Below are positions 7,197 to 15,402 of a DNA stretch of 23,550 bases, in pieces. Position 1 is the stretch's first letter; every line of letters starts with the position of its first letter. The notes beneath the pieces were generated by a model that saw nothing but the letters and a program-made list of their open reading frames with translations, made no database searches and was not told the DNA's origin. The position numbers and the translations under genes are program-made. Source of the DNA: Bifidobacteriaceae bacterium (GTDB lineage Bacteria > Actinomycetota > Actinomycetes > Actinomycetales > WQXJ01); the NCBI GenBank assembly GCA_031266115.1, contig JAISBQ010000216.1, forward strand, positions 1-23,550. The letters run 5' to 3'.

Positions 7197-8179
7197 CTGG
7201 CGTAGAAGGCTTCGGTCGCGGCCTTGGCGGCGCGCCACCAGACCTCGTTGGCGCGATACCAGTCGATGGTGGCGGCGAGGCCCGCGGGGAAGTCCCGGTA
7301 TTCCGGCGTCCAGCCGAGTTCGGTCCGGAGTTTGGTCGAATCGATGGCGTACCGCAGGTCGTGGCCGGGGCGGTCAGTGACGTGGTCGAAGGCGTCGGGC
7401 TCCTGCCCCATCAGCGTGAGGATCGTGGTGAGGACATCGCGGTTGGACATCTCGCCATCGGCGCCGATGAGATAGGTCTCGCCGATCCGGCCGGTGGTGA
7501 GGATGGTCCACACCGCGCTCGAATGGTCCTCGGTGTGGATCCAATCGCGGACGTTGGCGCCGGCGCCGTACAGCTTGGGGCGCAGCCCGGCGAGGATGTT
7601 GGTGATCTGGCGCGGAATGAACTTCTCGATGTGCTGATAGGGGCCGTAATTGTTGGAGCAGTTGGAGATGGTGCCCCGCACTTCGAACGAGCGGATCCAC
7701 GCCCTGACCAGGAGGTCCGATCCGGCCTTGGTGGCGGAGTAGGGGCTGGAGGGGTTGTAGGGGGTGGCTTCGCTGAAGCGCGACGGATCGTCCAGATCGA
7801 GGTCGCCGTAGACCTCATCGGTGGAGATGTGGTGGTAGCGCGTATCGGTGCGCCGGACCGCCTCAAGCAGCGTGTATGTCCCGATGAGGTTGGTGTCGAC
7901 GAACGGGCGCGGGTTGGCGAGCGAGTTGTCGTTGTGGGATTCGGCGGCGAAGTGGACCACGGCGTCCGCCCCCTCGACGAGCCGGTTCACGACCTCGGCG
8001 TCAGTGATGGTGCCGTGGACAAACGTCAAGCGGTTGCCGGGAATCCCGGCCAAGGACTCGCGGTTGCCCGCGTAGGTCAACGCGTCCAGGACGGTGACAT
8101 GAGCGTCGGTGGTGTTGACCAGGTAGTGGACGAAGTTGGAGCCGATGAACCCGGCCCCACCCGTCACGAGGATGTCCAT
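7184..8179 (-). CDS. rmlB: dTDP-glucose 4,6-dehydratase (RmlB)
   Basis: RmlB converts dTDP-glucose to dTDP-4-keto-6-deoxyglucose, the step between RmlA and RmlC in dTDP-rhamnose synthesis. The 331-residue extended short-chain dehydrogenase has the NAD-binding motif 'GGAGFIGSN' (7-15), 'AESHNDNS' (79-86), the catalytic Thr-Asp-Glu in 'STDEVYGD' (119-126), the YxxxK pair Tyr147/Lys151 in 'YSATKAGSD', and 'NNYGPYQ' (176-182). Length matches the family. The ATG at 8179 is fixed by the start of the first beta strand; the GGAAGGG upstream is about 13 nt away, which is long. It follows the small coiled-coil gene by 92 nt and is separated from rmlCD by the repeat island. Its 3' end forms one copy of the 34-bp repeat. 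Confidence 0.96.
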   Translation of the reverse strand: MDILVTGGAGFIGSNFVHYLVNTTDAHVTVLDALTYAGNRESLAGIPGNRLTFVHGTITDAEVVNRLVEGADAVVHFAAESHNDNSLANPRPFVDTNLIGTYTLLEAVRRTDTRYHHISTDEVYGDLDLDDPSRFSEATPYNPSSPYSATKAGSDLLVRAWIRSFEVRGTISNCSNNYGPYQHIEKFIPRQITNILAGLRPKLYGAGANVRDWIHTEDHSSAVWTILTTGRIGETYLIGADGEMSNRDVLTTILTLMGQEPDAFDHVTDRPGHDLRYAIDSTKLRTELGWTPEYRDFPAGLAATIDWYRANEVWWRAAKAATEAFYASRGQ

Positions 8180-8271
8180 GCCGCAGTGCCGTCCCTTCCG
8201 CGCATGATGCCGTGGCGGTGTGTCCCCGCGGGCTCGAAGCGCCCGCCCAGCCTACCGGTGTCCCACCATCG

Positions 8272-8685
8272 TCAGTGGGCGAGCCGGCGTAGCAGGCGAG
8301 CCGCCGATGACGGCAGGCGGGCGAGCCTGTAGGTGCGGGATCGGGTGATGGCGGCGAGGGCGCGCCTGGCGCGGGCCTCGCGCTCGGTGAGGCGTTCGAC
8401 CTTGGCGCGATAGCGCTCGACGGTCTCGCGATGGTCCCGCTTGGCCTCGGCGAGGTCCCGCCTCGTCGCGTCAAGCGCCGCCTCAGCGCGGTCACGGCGG
8501 GTCACGGCGGCCTCCAACGCCATCGCGGACCTGGTCGCCGCTGCCATGGCCTCGTCACGCTCGGCGGCACAGTGCGCCAGTGTCCGGCGGAGGTGCTCCA
8601 ACTCCATCGCGGCTGAGTCGTGTCCCGCGTGGGGTGTCCCGGTGCGCAGGGCGACATCGTGCCTCGTTTGCCTCGCTGTGGGCAT
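8272..8685 (-). CDS. Small coiled-coil protein with basic C-terminal tail
   Basis: The product has 137 residues. Residues about 27-112 are charged and heptad-like, rich in Arg, Glu and Ala, and predict a long coiled coil. The last 24 residues, starting 'TRSRTYRLARLPSSAARLL', form a basic amphipathic tail. The same coiled-coil-then-tail design ends the proteins at 8823-9884 ('RSATWRIGRL') and, more loosely, 11465-11812. A related Ser-x-x-(Trp/Tyr)-Arg-Leu tail is known at the ends of many polysaccharide glycosyltransferases and methyltransferases. The ATG at 8685 has GGAAAGGA 6 nt upstream. It is divergent from 8823 and first in the leftward arm. It has no signal peptide, so it is cytoplasmic or at the inner membrane face. 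I infer a scaffold role in glycan assembly. Confidence 0.75.
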   Translation of the reverse strand: MPTARQTRHDVALRTGTPHAGHDSAAMELEHLRRTLAHCAAERDEAMAAATRSAMALEAAVTRRDRAEAALDATRRDLAEAKRDHRETVERYRAKVERLTEREARARRALAAITRSRTYRLARLPSSAARLLRRLAH

Positions 8686-8822
8686 CGCCCATCCTTTCCC
8701 CGGAAACTCCGCCCATGCTACCGGCCGCACACGGCCCGCGCGGGGATCAACATTGCCGTCGCCCGAGTGGCTTGCTAGGCGCTCAGGAACCTGGAAGCTA
8801 TGGTGGTGCGCCGGAGGGTGAT
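8686..8822. promoter_or_regulatory. Divergent start region of the two polysaccharide arms
   Basis: This 137-bp gap separates the leftward gene starting at 8685 from the rightward gene starting at 8823, so promoters for both arms probably lie here. It contains the ribosome binding sites of both genes (GGAGGG at 8813-8818 on the plus strand). TTGCTA (8772-8777) and TATGGT (8799-8804) could be a rightward -35/-10 pair, but their 21-nt spacing is too long to trust. Confidence 0.4.
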
Positions 8823-9884
8823 GTGACTGAGAACAACGCGGCCAACGACCTGGTGATCGCGAATTCCAGGTTGTCCCTGGAGGCGGCCATGGTGCCGCCT
8901 GGTTCGTCCGTGCTTGCCATTGGTCTTCTCGACCCGCATCTGGCGGGCCGCCTCGTCTCGCGGGGGTGCGAACTCGCCCGCGTGGCCGATGTCGAGGTCG
9001 ACGCCGCGGGGACGGCACACATCGCCAACCCCCAGCACTTCGACTATCTCGGCGTGTTCGGCCCTGACGCCTTCGATGTCCTTCTCATCGCCGACGCCCT
9101 CGACGAGTTGCCTGCCCCCGCCCTCGTGATGCGCTCGGCCATGAGTGTCTTGCGGACCGACGGGGCCGTGATCATGGCCGCGTTCAACGCCGCCCATGGG
9201 TCGCTCCGGTTGGCGGGCCTCGCCAAGGGCAGCGCGTTCGCCCCTTCGGGCCCGCGGGCTTCCCTCCCGACGATGACGTGGCGCGCCGTGGTCGGCGTGG
9301 TCGCCCAGGCGGGGCTGGAGGTCGCCGAGGCGAAGGCCGTCATCGTCGACGTGGACGACGGACCGGTGGGCCTACCCGTGGGTGTGGCCGATTGGGTGAG
9401 GGAACAGCCCGGCGCCTACGACCACGAATACGTGGTGCGGGCGGTGCGGCTCGGGGCCTCGCTCGCGCCCGTCCCCATCGCGGCGACCCCCGCGGCGCCC
9501 TTGCCCAGGGTGGAGCGTGGGCCGTCGACACGGCCTGTCGACGCCGACGCGCTGGTGCGGGTAGAGAAGATGCTGGGGTCCGCGTTGGATGCCTTGGAGC
9601 GCGCCCATCTTCGCGACAGGGATGCGGCGATCGGCGTGGAGGTCGCCTCCGCGACGTTCCGCAAAGACCTCGAACGCTTGGCGGTGCAATTCCACCGTCA
9701 AGTCCGAACGCTGCGCTCCGACTATCGGGATCGCGAGAACCGGTTGCGGCGCGAACTCAACCAGCGCCTCCGCGATGAGCGCGCTGCCATGCGCAGGCGT
9801 TACGAGCGGTCCGCGACATGGCGGATCGGGCGGCTGGTCACGTTACCCGTGCGCGCGTTGACAAGGCTGGTCAGGCGCGGATGA
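8823..9884 (+). CDS. Degenerate class I methyltransferase-like protein with C-terminal coiled coil
   Basis: The product has 353 residues. Residues about 20-210 follow the outline of a SAM-dependent methyltransferase: a strand 'SSVLAIGLLDP' at the motif I position, 'FDVLLIADALDEL' (84-96) as in the ADVLEHL type, 'VLRTDGAVIMAAFNAAHGSLRLA' split over 109-131, and a last strand near 200. Motif I lacks the GxGxG of active enzymes, so SAM binding is doubtful. Residues about 215-240 are a Pro/Ala linker, about 240-328 a highly charged coiled coil, and 329-353 a basic tail ('RSATWRIGRL'). The GTG start at 8823 is preceded by GGAGGG. The stop overlaps the next gene by ATGA. The layout recalls WbdD, which caps O-antigen chains and measures them with a coiled coil; this is an analogy, not demonstrated homology. 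Confidence 0.8.
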   Translation: MTENNAANDLVIANSRLSLEAAMVPPGSSVLAIGLLDPHLAGRLVSRGCELARVADVEVDAAGTAHIANPQHFDYLGVFGPDAFDVLLIADALDELPAPALVMRSAMSVLRTDGAVIMAAFNAAHGSLRLAGLAKGSAFAPSGPRASLPTMTWRAVVGVVAQAGLEVAEAKAVIVDVDDGPVGLPVGVADWVREQPGAYDHEYVVRAVRLGASLAPVPIAATPAAPLPRVERGPSTRPVDADALVRVEKMLGSALDALERAHLRDRDAAIGVEVASATFRKDLERLAVQFHRQVRTLRSDYRDRENRLRRELNQRLRDERAAMRRRYERSATWRIGRLVTLPVRALTRLVRRG

Positions 9885-11440
9885 GGCCGCTGTTCACGAT
9901 CGCCACACCCGTCTGGAATACCCCGCTCGACGTGCTGCGGGACACCATCAAGTCCGTCAAACGTCAATCGTTCACGCGCTGGGAGTGGATCCTCGTGGAC
10001 GATGCGTCCACGGACCCCGGCGTGCGTCCGATGTTGCGAGCGGCCGCAGCCGGGGACCGGCGAATCCGTGTCATCGAGCGAGCCTCGAACGGGCACATCG
10101 CCGCGGCGAGCAACGACGCGGTCCGCGAGGCCACGGGTGAATTCTTGGTTTTGCTCGACCACGATGACACGCTGGCGCCGCGGGCCTTGACCTATGTCGC
10201 CAAGGCGATAGCCGATCATCCGGACGCCGACTATATCTATTCGGACGAGGACAAACTGTCGCCCGAGGGACGCTACTACGATCCGTTCCGCAAACCCGAC
10301 TGGTCGCCCGAGCGTTTGCGTTGCCAGAATTATGCGTCACATCTGTCGGTGCTGCGCACCTCGCTGGTGCGGGGCGTCGGGGCATTTCGGCCCGGTTTTG
10401 ACGGCTCACAAGACCACGACCTGGTCCTGCGGGTCACGGAGGTCGCTCGGCGCGTGGTTCACATCCCCGAGATTCTGTATCACTGGCGTGTGGTGCCCGG
10501 ATCGGCGGCCGGGCAAGTCGACGCCAAACCCTATGCATGGGTCGCGGGTCTGAAGGCGGTTCGCGAGCACCTGGTCAGGGCGGGGATCGGCGGCACGGCG
10601 GATTACGGGCCCATTCAGGGGACCTACCGGATTGCACGAAATCCGCTACCCGGGGCGATGGCCTCGGTGATCATTCCCACCCGGGGCGGAAGCTCCGAGG
10701 TGTGGGGCCGCAGCAGAGTGCTCGTCGTGGACACGGTCCGCTCCCTGCTGGACAAAGCCGGCGCCACGCCACTGGAGATCGTGGTGGTCTACGACACGGC
10801 GACTCCGCCGGATGTCCTCGAACGCCTGCGCGCCATGGTTCCCGAGCGCCTGGTGTTGGTGCCGTTCCATGAGTCGTTCAGTTTCTCAGCCAAGTGCAAT
10901 GCCGGATTTGTGGCGTCGAGCGGGAACATTGTTGTCCTGATGAACGATGACCTCGATATTGTCTCCGAGGGGTTCATCGATGCCTTGGTGGGCCCGCTGG
11001 GCGAAGACGACGTGGGGATGACAGGAGCGCGGTTGCTCTTTTCTGACCAGACCATTCAACACGCTGGACTATCGTTTTCCGCGAAGCGCCTCTACCACGT
11101 CTTCCGTGGAAGAGTGGATGAGGATCCAGGCCCATTTTGTGCGCTCGCCGTGAACCGTGAGGCGTCGGGGTTGACCGGCGCATGCGTCGCGCTTCGGCGA
11201 GAAACCTACCGTGACGTGGGTGGCATGTCGGAGACACTGCCGATGAACTTCAACGACGTCGATTTCTCCTATAAGGTCCGTCATCTGGGGAAGAGGCTTG
11301 TCTGGCTGGCGGATGCGCGCGCATTCCATTTTGAATCGCAGACCCGAAAACCCGTTGTCAACCAATGGGAGGCCGATGTCGTGGCCGCGCGATGGCAGGT
11401 GCCCGCCTATGACGTCTACCTCCCCGAGTTGCGCACCTAG
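9881..11440 (+). CDS. Tandem-domain GT2 glycosyltransferase
   Basis: The 519-residue product has two GT-A family 2 domains. Domain 1 (about 1-250): 'TIATPVWNTP' (6-15), 'LVDDAST' (38-44), 'LLDHDDTLAP' (91-100) carrying DxD, and 'SQDHDLVLR' (176-184). Domain 2 (about 258-519): 'SVIIPTRGG' (262-270), 'FSAKCNAGF' (335-343), 'VLMNDDLDI' (352-360), and 'NFNDVDFSYKVR' near residue 454. Both active sites look intact, so the protein may add two residues or polymerise an alternating repeat. Tandem GT2 enzymes are common in rhamnan-type and capsule synthesis. No transmembrane segment is seen. The ATG at 9881 overlaps the previous stop (ATGA), which couples it to the methyltransferase/coiled-coil protein. 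Rhamnose is a plausible donor because the pathway is adjacent, but this is inference. Confidence 0.9.
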   Translation: MRPLFTIATPVWNTPLDVLRDTIKSVKRQSFTRWEWILVDDASTDPGVRPMLRAAAAGDRRIRVIERASNGHIAAASNDAVREATGEFLVLLDHDDTLAPRALTYVAKAIADHPDADYIYSDEDKLSPEGRYYDPFRKPDWSPERLRCQNYASHLSVLRTSLVRGVGAFRPGFDGSQDHDLVLRVTEVARRVVHIPEILYHWRVVPGSAAGQVDAKPYAWVAGLKAVREHLVRAGIGGTADYGPIQGTYRIARNPLPGAMASVIIPTRGGSSEVWGRSRVLVVDTVRSLLDKAGATPLEIVVVYDTATPPDVLERLRAMVPERLVLVPFHESFSFSAKCNAGFVASSGNIVVLMNDDLDIVSEGFIDALVGPLGEDDVGMTGARLLFSDQTIQHAGLSFSAKRLYHVFRGRVDEDPGPFCALAVNREASGLTGACVALRRETYRDVGGMSETLPMNFNDVDFSYKVRHLGKRLVWLADARAFHFESQTRKPVVNQWEADVVAARWQVPAYDVYLPELRT

Positions 11441-11464
11441 CGGCCGCAGGATCGAGGACGCACG

Positions 11465-11812
11465 ATGACCCACGAATCCACGCCCCCGCGCGATGACGCC
11501 GCCGAGACCGGCGACCTGACCTACCGAGCCGCCGCCGCGGACCGTGCCGCAAAGATCGCCGCCCTCGTCGCAGAGATCATCGCGTTGCGCGGTGACCGGG
11601 ACGATATGGCCCACCGGATCGACAAGCTCGAGCGGCGCCTCGCGCGCGTCCGTGACAAGCTGGACCGGCGCGACAAGGAGGTGAGCGCGCTACGCACAGA
11701 ACTGGCCGCGGCGCTGTCCCCTCCGCCCGTCCCGACAGGCGTGGTCGCAAAGAACTCCCTGGTCAGGCGCCTGCGCGCGATCATCGCCCGAGGGATACGG
11801 GTCAGTGCCTAG
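11465..11812 (+). CDS. Small coiled-coil protein
   Basis: The 115-residue product is mainly one coiled coil (about 22-85, with 'IDKLERRLARVRDKLDRRD') followed by a Pro-rich hinge ('SPPPVPTG') and a basic amphipathic tail ('SLVRRLRAIIARGIRV'). It is the third protein of this design in the locus. The ATG at 11465 has GAGG 7 nt upstream. The gene lies 24 nt after the tandem GT2 and overlaps the next gene by 8 nt, so it is translated within the operon. I know no named family for it. I infer protein-protein contact and membrane-surface association. Confidence 0.75.
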   Translation: MTHESTPPRDDAAETGDLTYRAAAADRAAKIAALVAEIIALRGDRDDMAHRIDKLERRLARVRDKLDRRDKEVSALRTELAAALSPPPVPTGVVAKNSLVRRLRAIIARGIRVSA

Positions 11813-14489
11813 GAGGCCGGAGACCAAGGCGTCGAGTCAGGTTTCCGCGAGCTCGGCGGGGATGACGGCGGCGCACAAGAGTGGGCGGGAGCGCGGGCAG
11901 AGCGCTGTAGACCGCGCCGGTTCCCTGGCAGCAAGTCCGGGCGTGTGCGCCATCGTCCACGACACCGCCGACCCTGAGGATCTGACGCGCACGCTGGCGG
12001 CCCTCGAACGGTTCGCGCGTCCCGCTCCGCTCTACGTGGTCGAGGCGGACGCCGACCCGGCCGCCGCCCTTCGGGAGGTGGTGGCCGTCCGGCCCGGATG
12101 GGACGCCATCGTCCTCCACGCGGGAACCGAACTGGGGCCGAGCGGCCTGGCTCACCTGGCGTGGGCGGCCCACGGAGCGCCGGCACCGGTGATCTGCCAC
12201 GCCGCCGTGGCTTATGGGCAGGACGATGCCGGTCCCGCCTCGGCGCACTGGGGCGCCACCACGTCGCTCGGCTGGGAGGAGACCGCGCGCCTCGCGCTCG
12301 ACGGATACCGGCTGGCGGAGCGACACGCCCTGGGCCCGCATGCGGCGATCCACTGGCGGGGCGATGGGCTGTCGGCAGCGATCGAGGAGGGCCAGGAGGC
12401 CGCCGTGGTGAACGGTGAGGTGCCGGAGAGGCTGCGCGGGACCGCGGTGAGGTGCCGTCTCGTGGCCAACGTGCTCGCCCATCTGCCCGAGGCCCCGCCC
12501 CTCCATGAGGTCCTCGTGCACCACCTGGGCGCGGATGCGGCCGACGCGTTCGCGTGGATGGTGGCGAAGACCGAACGGGTCGAACCGCGCGTGCTGTACC
12601 TCGACGGCGCGGCGGGACGGCGGGGTGCCTCGGGCGCGGCGGCATTGCGACGCCGGCTTACGGAACAGGATTCGGTCACGGGTGAGGTGGCGGGCGAACC
12701 TGCGGCCGCGCATTTCGCCTCCCGCCTGGTGAACGAGCGGATCGAACTGGTGCACGCCTGGGACGTGAAACTGACCGAATCGACGGTCCGGGCCATAGCG
12801 CGCACACTTGCGGTGCCGATCGTGACCACCGATCTGGGCCGCCGGGTTGACATCCTGGATGCCCCGCCGGCGGTGCGCGCAGTACTGCCAGACGCCATCG
12901 AACCCGGCAGCCCACACCGGGTCGGGGATCACGGCTGGGCCATCCAGAGACGGGAAGGGCGCGCGCCCGGGCCCCGGCGGGTGTGGGCGGTGGCCGACTG
13001 GGCCGCGGCCCCGACGGCCGGCGAAGCACTGCGCGGCATCGCCCAGCACATGGGGCCCACCGTGGAATGGTTCGTGTTCGGCGCCGGCTGGGCCGATCTC
13101 GCCGACGTGGGACCGGGCGCCGACTACCTCGGCGGACACCTGGGCGGCGTGGCGGAGCAACTCGATCCCGACATCGTCGCCGTGTTCGGCCCCCTGGCTC
13201 GCGGTGACGCGTCCGTGCTCGCCGAAGCGTGGACCGCCGGCCTTCCGGCGCTGGTCCCTGCCGATTCGCCCCTGGCGGCGGCCGTGCGCCGGTTTGGCGG
13301 GGGCAGGATTGTCGACCCGTCCGATCCGGTGACAGCCGCGGAGCAGATCGCCGAACTCCTCGCCATCGCCCGCACTCCCGGCGCCGCACCGGATCCGGCG
13401 GCGCTGCGGTCGCCTCTGACGGCCGCCGAGGATTACCGCACGCGCGTCTACCGTCCTGGCCCGGCCGGCCGGGCGACGATCGGGGTGGTCGCCCAGCGTG
13501 GCTTGGGCACCACCGAGGTTCGAACGGGCCGGCCCGCCAGGGCGGCCGAGGACTTCGCGGCGGCCACCATCCGCTGGGTCGACCCCCACGACGTGGCGAC
13601 TGGCGCCGATGACACCGAGTACGACGCCGTGGTGGTCCAGCGCGCATCCATGTCGGGGGCCGATGCCGACCTCCTGATCGAACGCCTGGCTCGCCGCGGC
13701 GCCCGCCTGGTGCTGGAGATGGACGACGACCTGGTCACCCCCGAAGCCCGCGCACGCCTCGATGGCACCTACGCGCCCGATCGCCTGGACGCCGTCGCCG
13801 CTATCGCTCGCGCGGCGGACCGCATCATCACCTCGACGGTCCACTTGGCGGGGGTGATGCGCGCATTCGCGCCCGGAGCCGACGTGACCGTGGTCGAGAA
13901 CCGCCTCGACCCACGGCTCTGGTTCACCGCACCGGGCGACGGCAAGCCGCGCGCCAGGCGGCGCCCCGTCTATGTCGGCACGGCGACACATGGCGCGGAC
14001 CTGGCGCTGCTCGAGGGAGTCCCGTCCCTGGTGAGCGAGGCGCTCGGCCGGAACGTCGAGGTTGACGTGGTGGGTGTCACCGCCGGAACCCTCCCGCCAG
14101 GCTTCCGCCGGGTGGACAATCCGCAGACCCACTATGGGCAGTTTGTCCCATGGTTGAGGCGTCACGCCCGGCGCTGGTCCGTGGGCCTGGCGCCCCTCGC
14201 AGCCGATCCGTTCAACAATTCCAAGTCCGATCTCAAGCTGTTGGAGTATGCAGCCCTGGGCCTCGCCGCCGTCGCCTCCGCCCGTGGCCCCTACACCGGC
14301 GCCCAAGGCATTGCCATCACGGTGGACGATGACGCCCGCTCCTGGGCGCTTGGGGTCGCCTCCCTGCTCCGCGGCGACCGATGGCGTCACGCGGCCGCCT
14401 CGGCGGGCGCCTTTGTGCGGACCCACCGCACCATCGACCGGGACTGGGTCGAGTTCTGGGTAGCGACCATCTGTGGGACGGATGGATAG
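11805..14489 (+). CDS. Large multidomain glycosyltransferase (degenerate N-terminal GT-A, GT-B modules)
   Basis: The product has 894 residues. Residues about 46-250 look like a worn-down GT2 domain: 'VCAIVHDTADPEDLTRTL' opens it, but the DxD position reads 'IVLHAGTELGPSGL' (102-115). About 262-530 resembles a GT-B fold ('VLYLDGAAGRRG', 'LVHAWD', 'EAWTAGLPALVP'). About 555-890 is a second, better preserved GT4-like module: 'LVLEMDDDLVTP' (635-646), 'IITSTVHLAGVMR' (674-686), 'VVENRLDPRLW' (696-706) and 'NNSKSDLKLLEYAALGL' (804-820), where Glu814 would contact the nucleotide sugar. The GTG at 11805 overlaps the previous stop; ATG at 11862 is an alternative. A very long antisense open frame exists but encodes nothing recognisable. 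Probably cytoplasmic and part of the same assembly; donor and linkage unknown. Confidence 0.85.
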   Translation: MPRRPETKASSQVSASSAGMTAAHKSGRERGQSAVDRAGSLAASPGVCAIVHDTADPEDLTRTLAALERFARPAPLYVVEADADPAAALREVVAVRPGWDAIVLHAGTELGPSGLAHLAWAAHGAPAPVICHAAVAYGQDDAGPASAHWGATTSLGWEETARLALDGYRLAERHALGPHAAIHWRGDGLSAAIEEGQEAAVVNGEVPERLRGTAVRCRLVANVLAHLPEAPPLHEVLVHHLGADAADAFAWMVAKTERVEPRVLYLDGAAGRRGASGAAALRRRLTEQDSVTGEVAGEPAAAHFASRLVNERIELVHAWDVKLTESTVRAIARTLAVPIVTTDLGRRVDILDAPPAVRAVLPDAIEPGSPHRVGDHGWAIQRREGRAPGPRRVWAVADWAAAPTAGEALRGIAQHMGPTVEWFVFGAGWADLADVGPGADYLGGHLGGVAEQLDPDIVAVFGPLARGDASVLAEAWTAGLPALVPADSPLAAAVRRFGGGRIVDPSDPVTAAEQIAELLAIARTPGAAPDPAALRSPLTAAEDYRTRVYRPGPAGRATIGVVAQRGLGTTEVRTGRPARAAEDFAAATIRWVDPHDVATGADDTEYDAVVVQRASMSGADADLLIERLARRGARLVLEMDDDLVTPEARARLDGTYAPDRLDAVAAIARAADRIITSTVHLAGVMRAFAPGADVTVVENRLDPRLWFTAPGDGKPRARRRPVYVGTATHGADLALLEGVPSLVSEALGRNVEVDVVGVTAGTLPPGFRRVDNPQTHYGQFVPWLRRHARRWSVGLAPLAADPFNNSKSDLKLLEYAALGLAAVASARGPYTGAQGIAITVDDDARSWALGVASLLRGDRWRHAAASAGAFVRTHRTIDRDWVEFWVATICGTDG

Positions 14490-15402
14490 GCGCACCATGG
14501 CCAACGCGATCGACATCATGATCCCGTATTGGGGGGATCCCGGCCGGCTTGTGGCCGCTGTCGACTCGGTCCGAGCCCAAACATCCCCCGATTGGCGCCT
14601 GACCGTGGTCGACGACTGCTATCCCGATCCCACCGCCGGTCTGGCGATCCAGTCGATCGATGACCCACGGATCACGTACCTCAGGAACGAGACCAACCTC
14701 GGGATCACCGGCAACTTCCGCACCTGTGTGAGGCTGGCGCGCGCCGAGTACACCGTGGTGATGGGCTGCGACGATCTGTTGGGATCCCGCTATGTGGCCA
14801 CGGTGGGTGAGGCCGTGTCGCACTACCCGGGGGCCGACATCGTCCAGGTGGGAGTCGAGGTGATCGACGAGGTGGGACGACCCTCATCGGGGCTGGTCGA
14901 TACCGTCAAGCGGCGGATGCTCGCCCCGCGCGGCGAGCGGCCCGTGGTGCTGGCGGGCGAGGATGCGGCCGCGAGCCTGCTGAGGGGGGACTGGCTGTAT
15001 TGGCCGTCGCTGGCGTTCAAGACCGCCAGCGTGCAACGCCACGATTTCCGCGACGGCTTCCCAGTCATCCAGGACCTCGCGTTGCTCATCGACATGGTGG
15101 TGGATGGGGCGAGTCTCTTGTACTACCCGCGGACCGTGTTCTCCTACCGGCGGCATCGCGAATCGGCGTCGCAGGCCGCGGCGCGGGCGGGGGACCGGTT
15201 CGCAGGCGAAGCGGAGTACTACCGCGTGGCGGCGCGGCTCATGGACCGGGCGGGATGGACGCGTGCCGCCCGCGTCGCGCGGCGCCGTGTCATCTCGCGG
15301 CTGCACGCGGTGGCCTTGATGCCGCGAGCGCTCGCCCGGGCCGACCGCGGGGTCCTTCGGCTTCTTGCCCACCATGCGCTCGAGCGGGATCCGCGCACGT
15401 GA
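14482..15402 (+). CDS. GT2 family glycosyltransferase
   Basis: The 306-residue product is a single GT-A domain: 'DIMIPYWGDP' (11-20), 'VVDDCYPDP' (42-50), 'NLGITGNFR' (72-80), 'VVMGCDDLL' (92-100) carrying the DxD-type motif, and 'IQDLALLIDM' at the acceptor-side region. The C-terminus is Arg/Ala-rich and helical. Starts are possible at GTG 14473, ATG 14482 (overlapping the previous stop) and ATG 14497 (GATAGG 7 nt upstream). The conserved domain begins right after the last, so all three give the same enzyme. It overlaps the flippase start at its 3' end (GTGA). It likely adds one sugar to the lipid-linked glycan. Confidence 0.88.
   Translation: MDRRTMANAIDIMIPYWGDPGRLVAAVDSVRAQTSPDWRLTVVDDCYPDPTAGLAIQSIDDPRITYLRNETNLGITGNFRTCVRLARAEYTVVMGCDDLLGSRYVATVGEAVSHYPGADIVQVGVEVIDEVGRPSSGLVDTVKRRMLAPRGERPVVLAGEDAAASLLRGDWLYWPSLAFKTASVQRHDFRDGFPVIQDLALLIDMVVDGASLLYYPRTVFSYRRHRESASQAAARAGDRFAGEAEYYRVAARLMDRAGWTRAARVARRRVISRLHAVALMPRALARADRGVLRLLAHHALERDPRT

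Noticed and set aside
8249..8275. Promoter for rmlB on the minus strand (TAGGCT with CTGACG)
   Set aside because: The spacing is only 15 nt and the -35 overlaps the stop of the upstream gene; too weak to annotate.
7082..8332. Plus-strand open frame opposite rmlB
   Set aside because: Antisense shadow; rmlB motifs are complete on the other strand.
11802..14519. A 905-codon open frame on the minus strand opposite the large GT
   Set aside because: Open only because of GC-skewed third positions; its product is a low-complexity Gly/Arg/His mixture without motifs, whereas the plus-strand product has clear GT motifs and operon overlaps.
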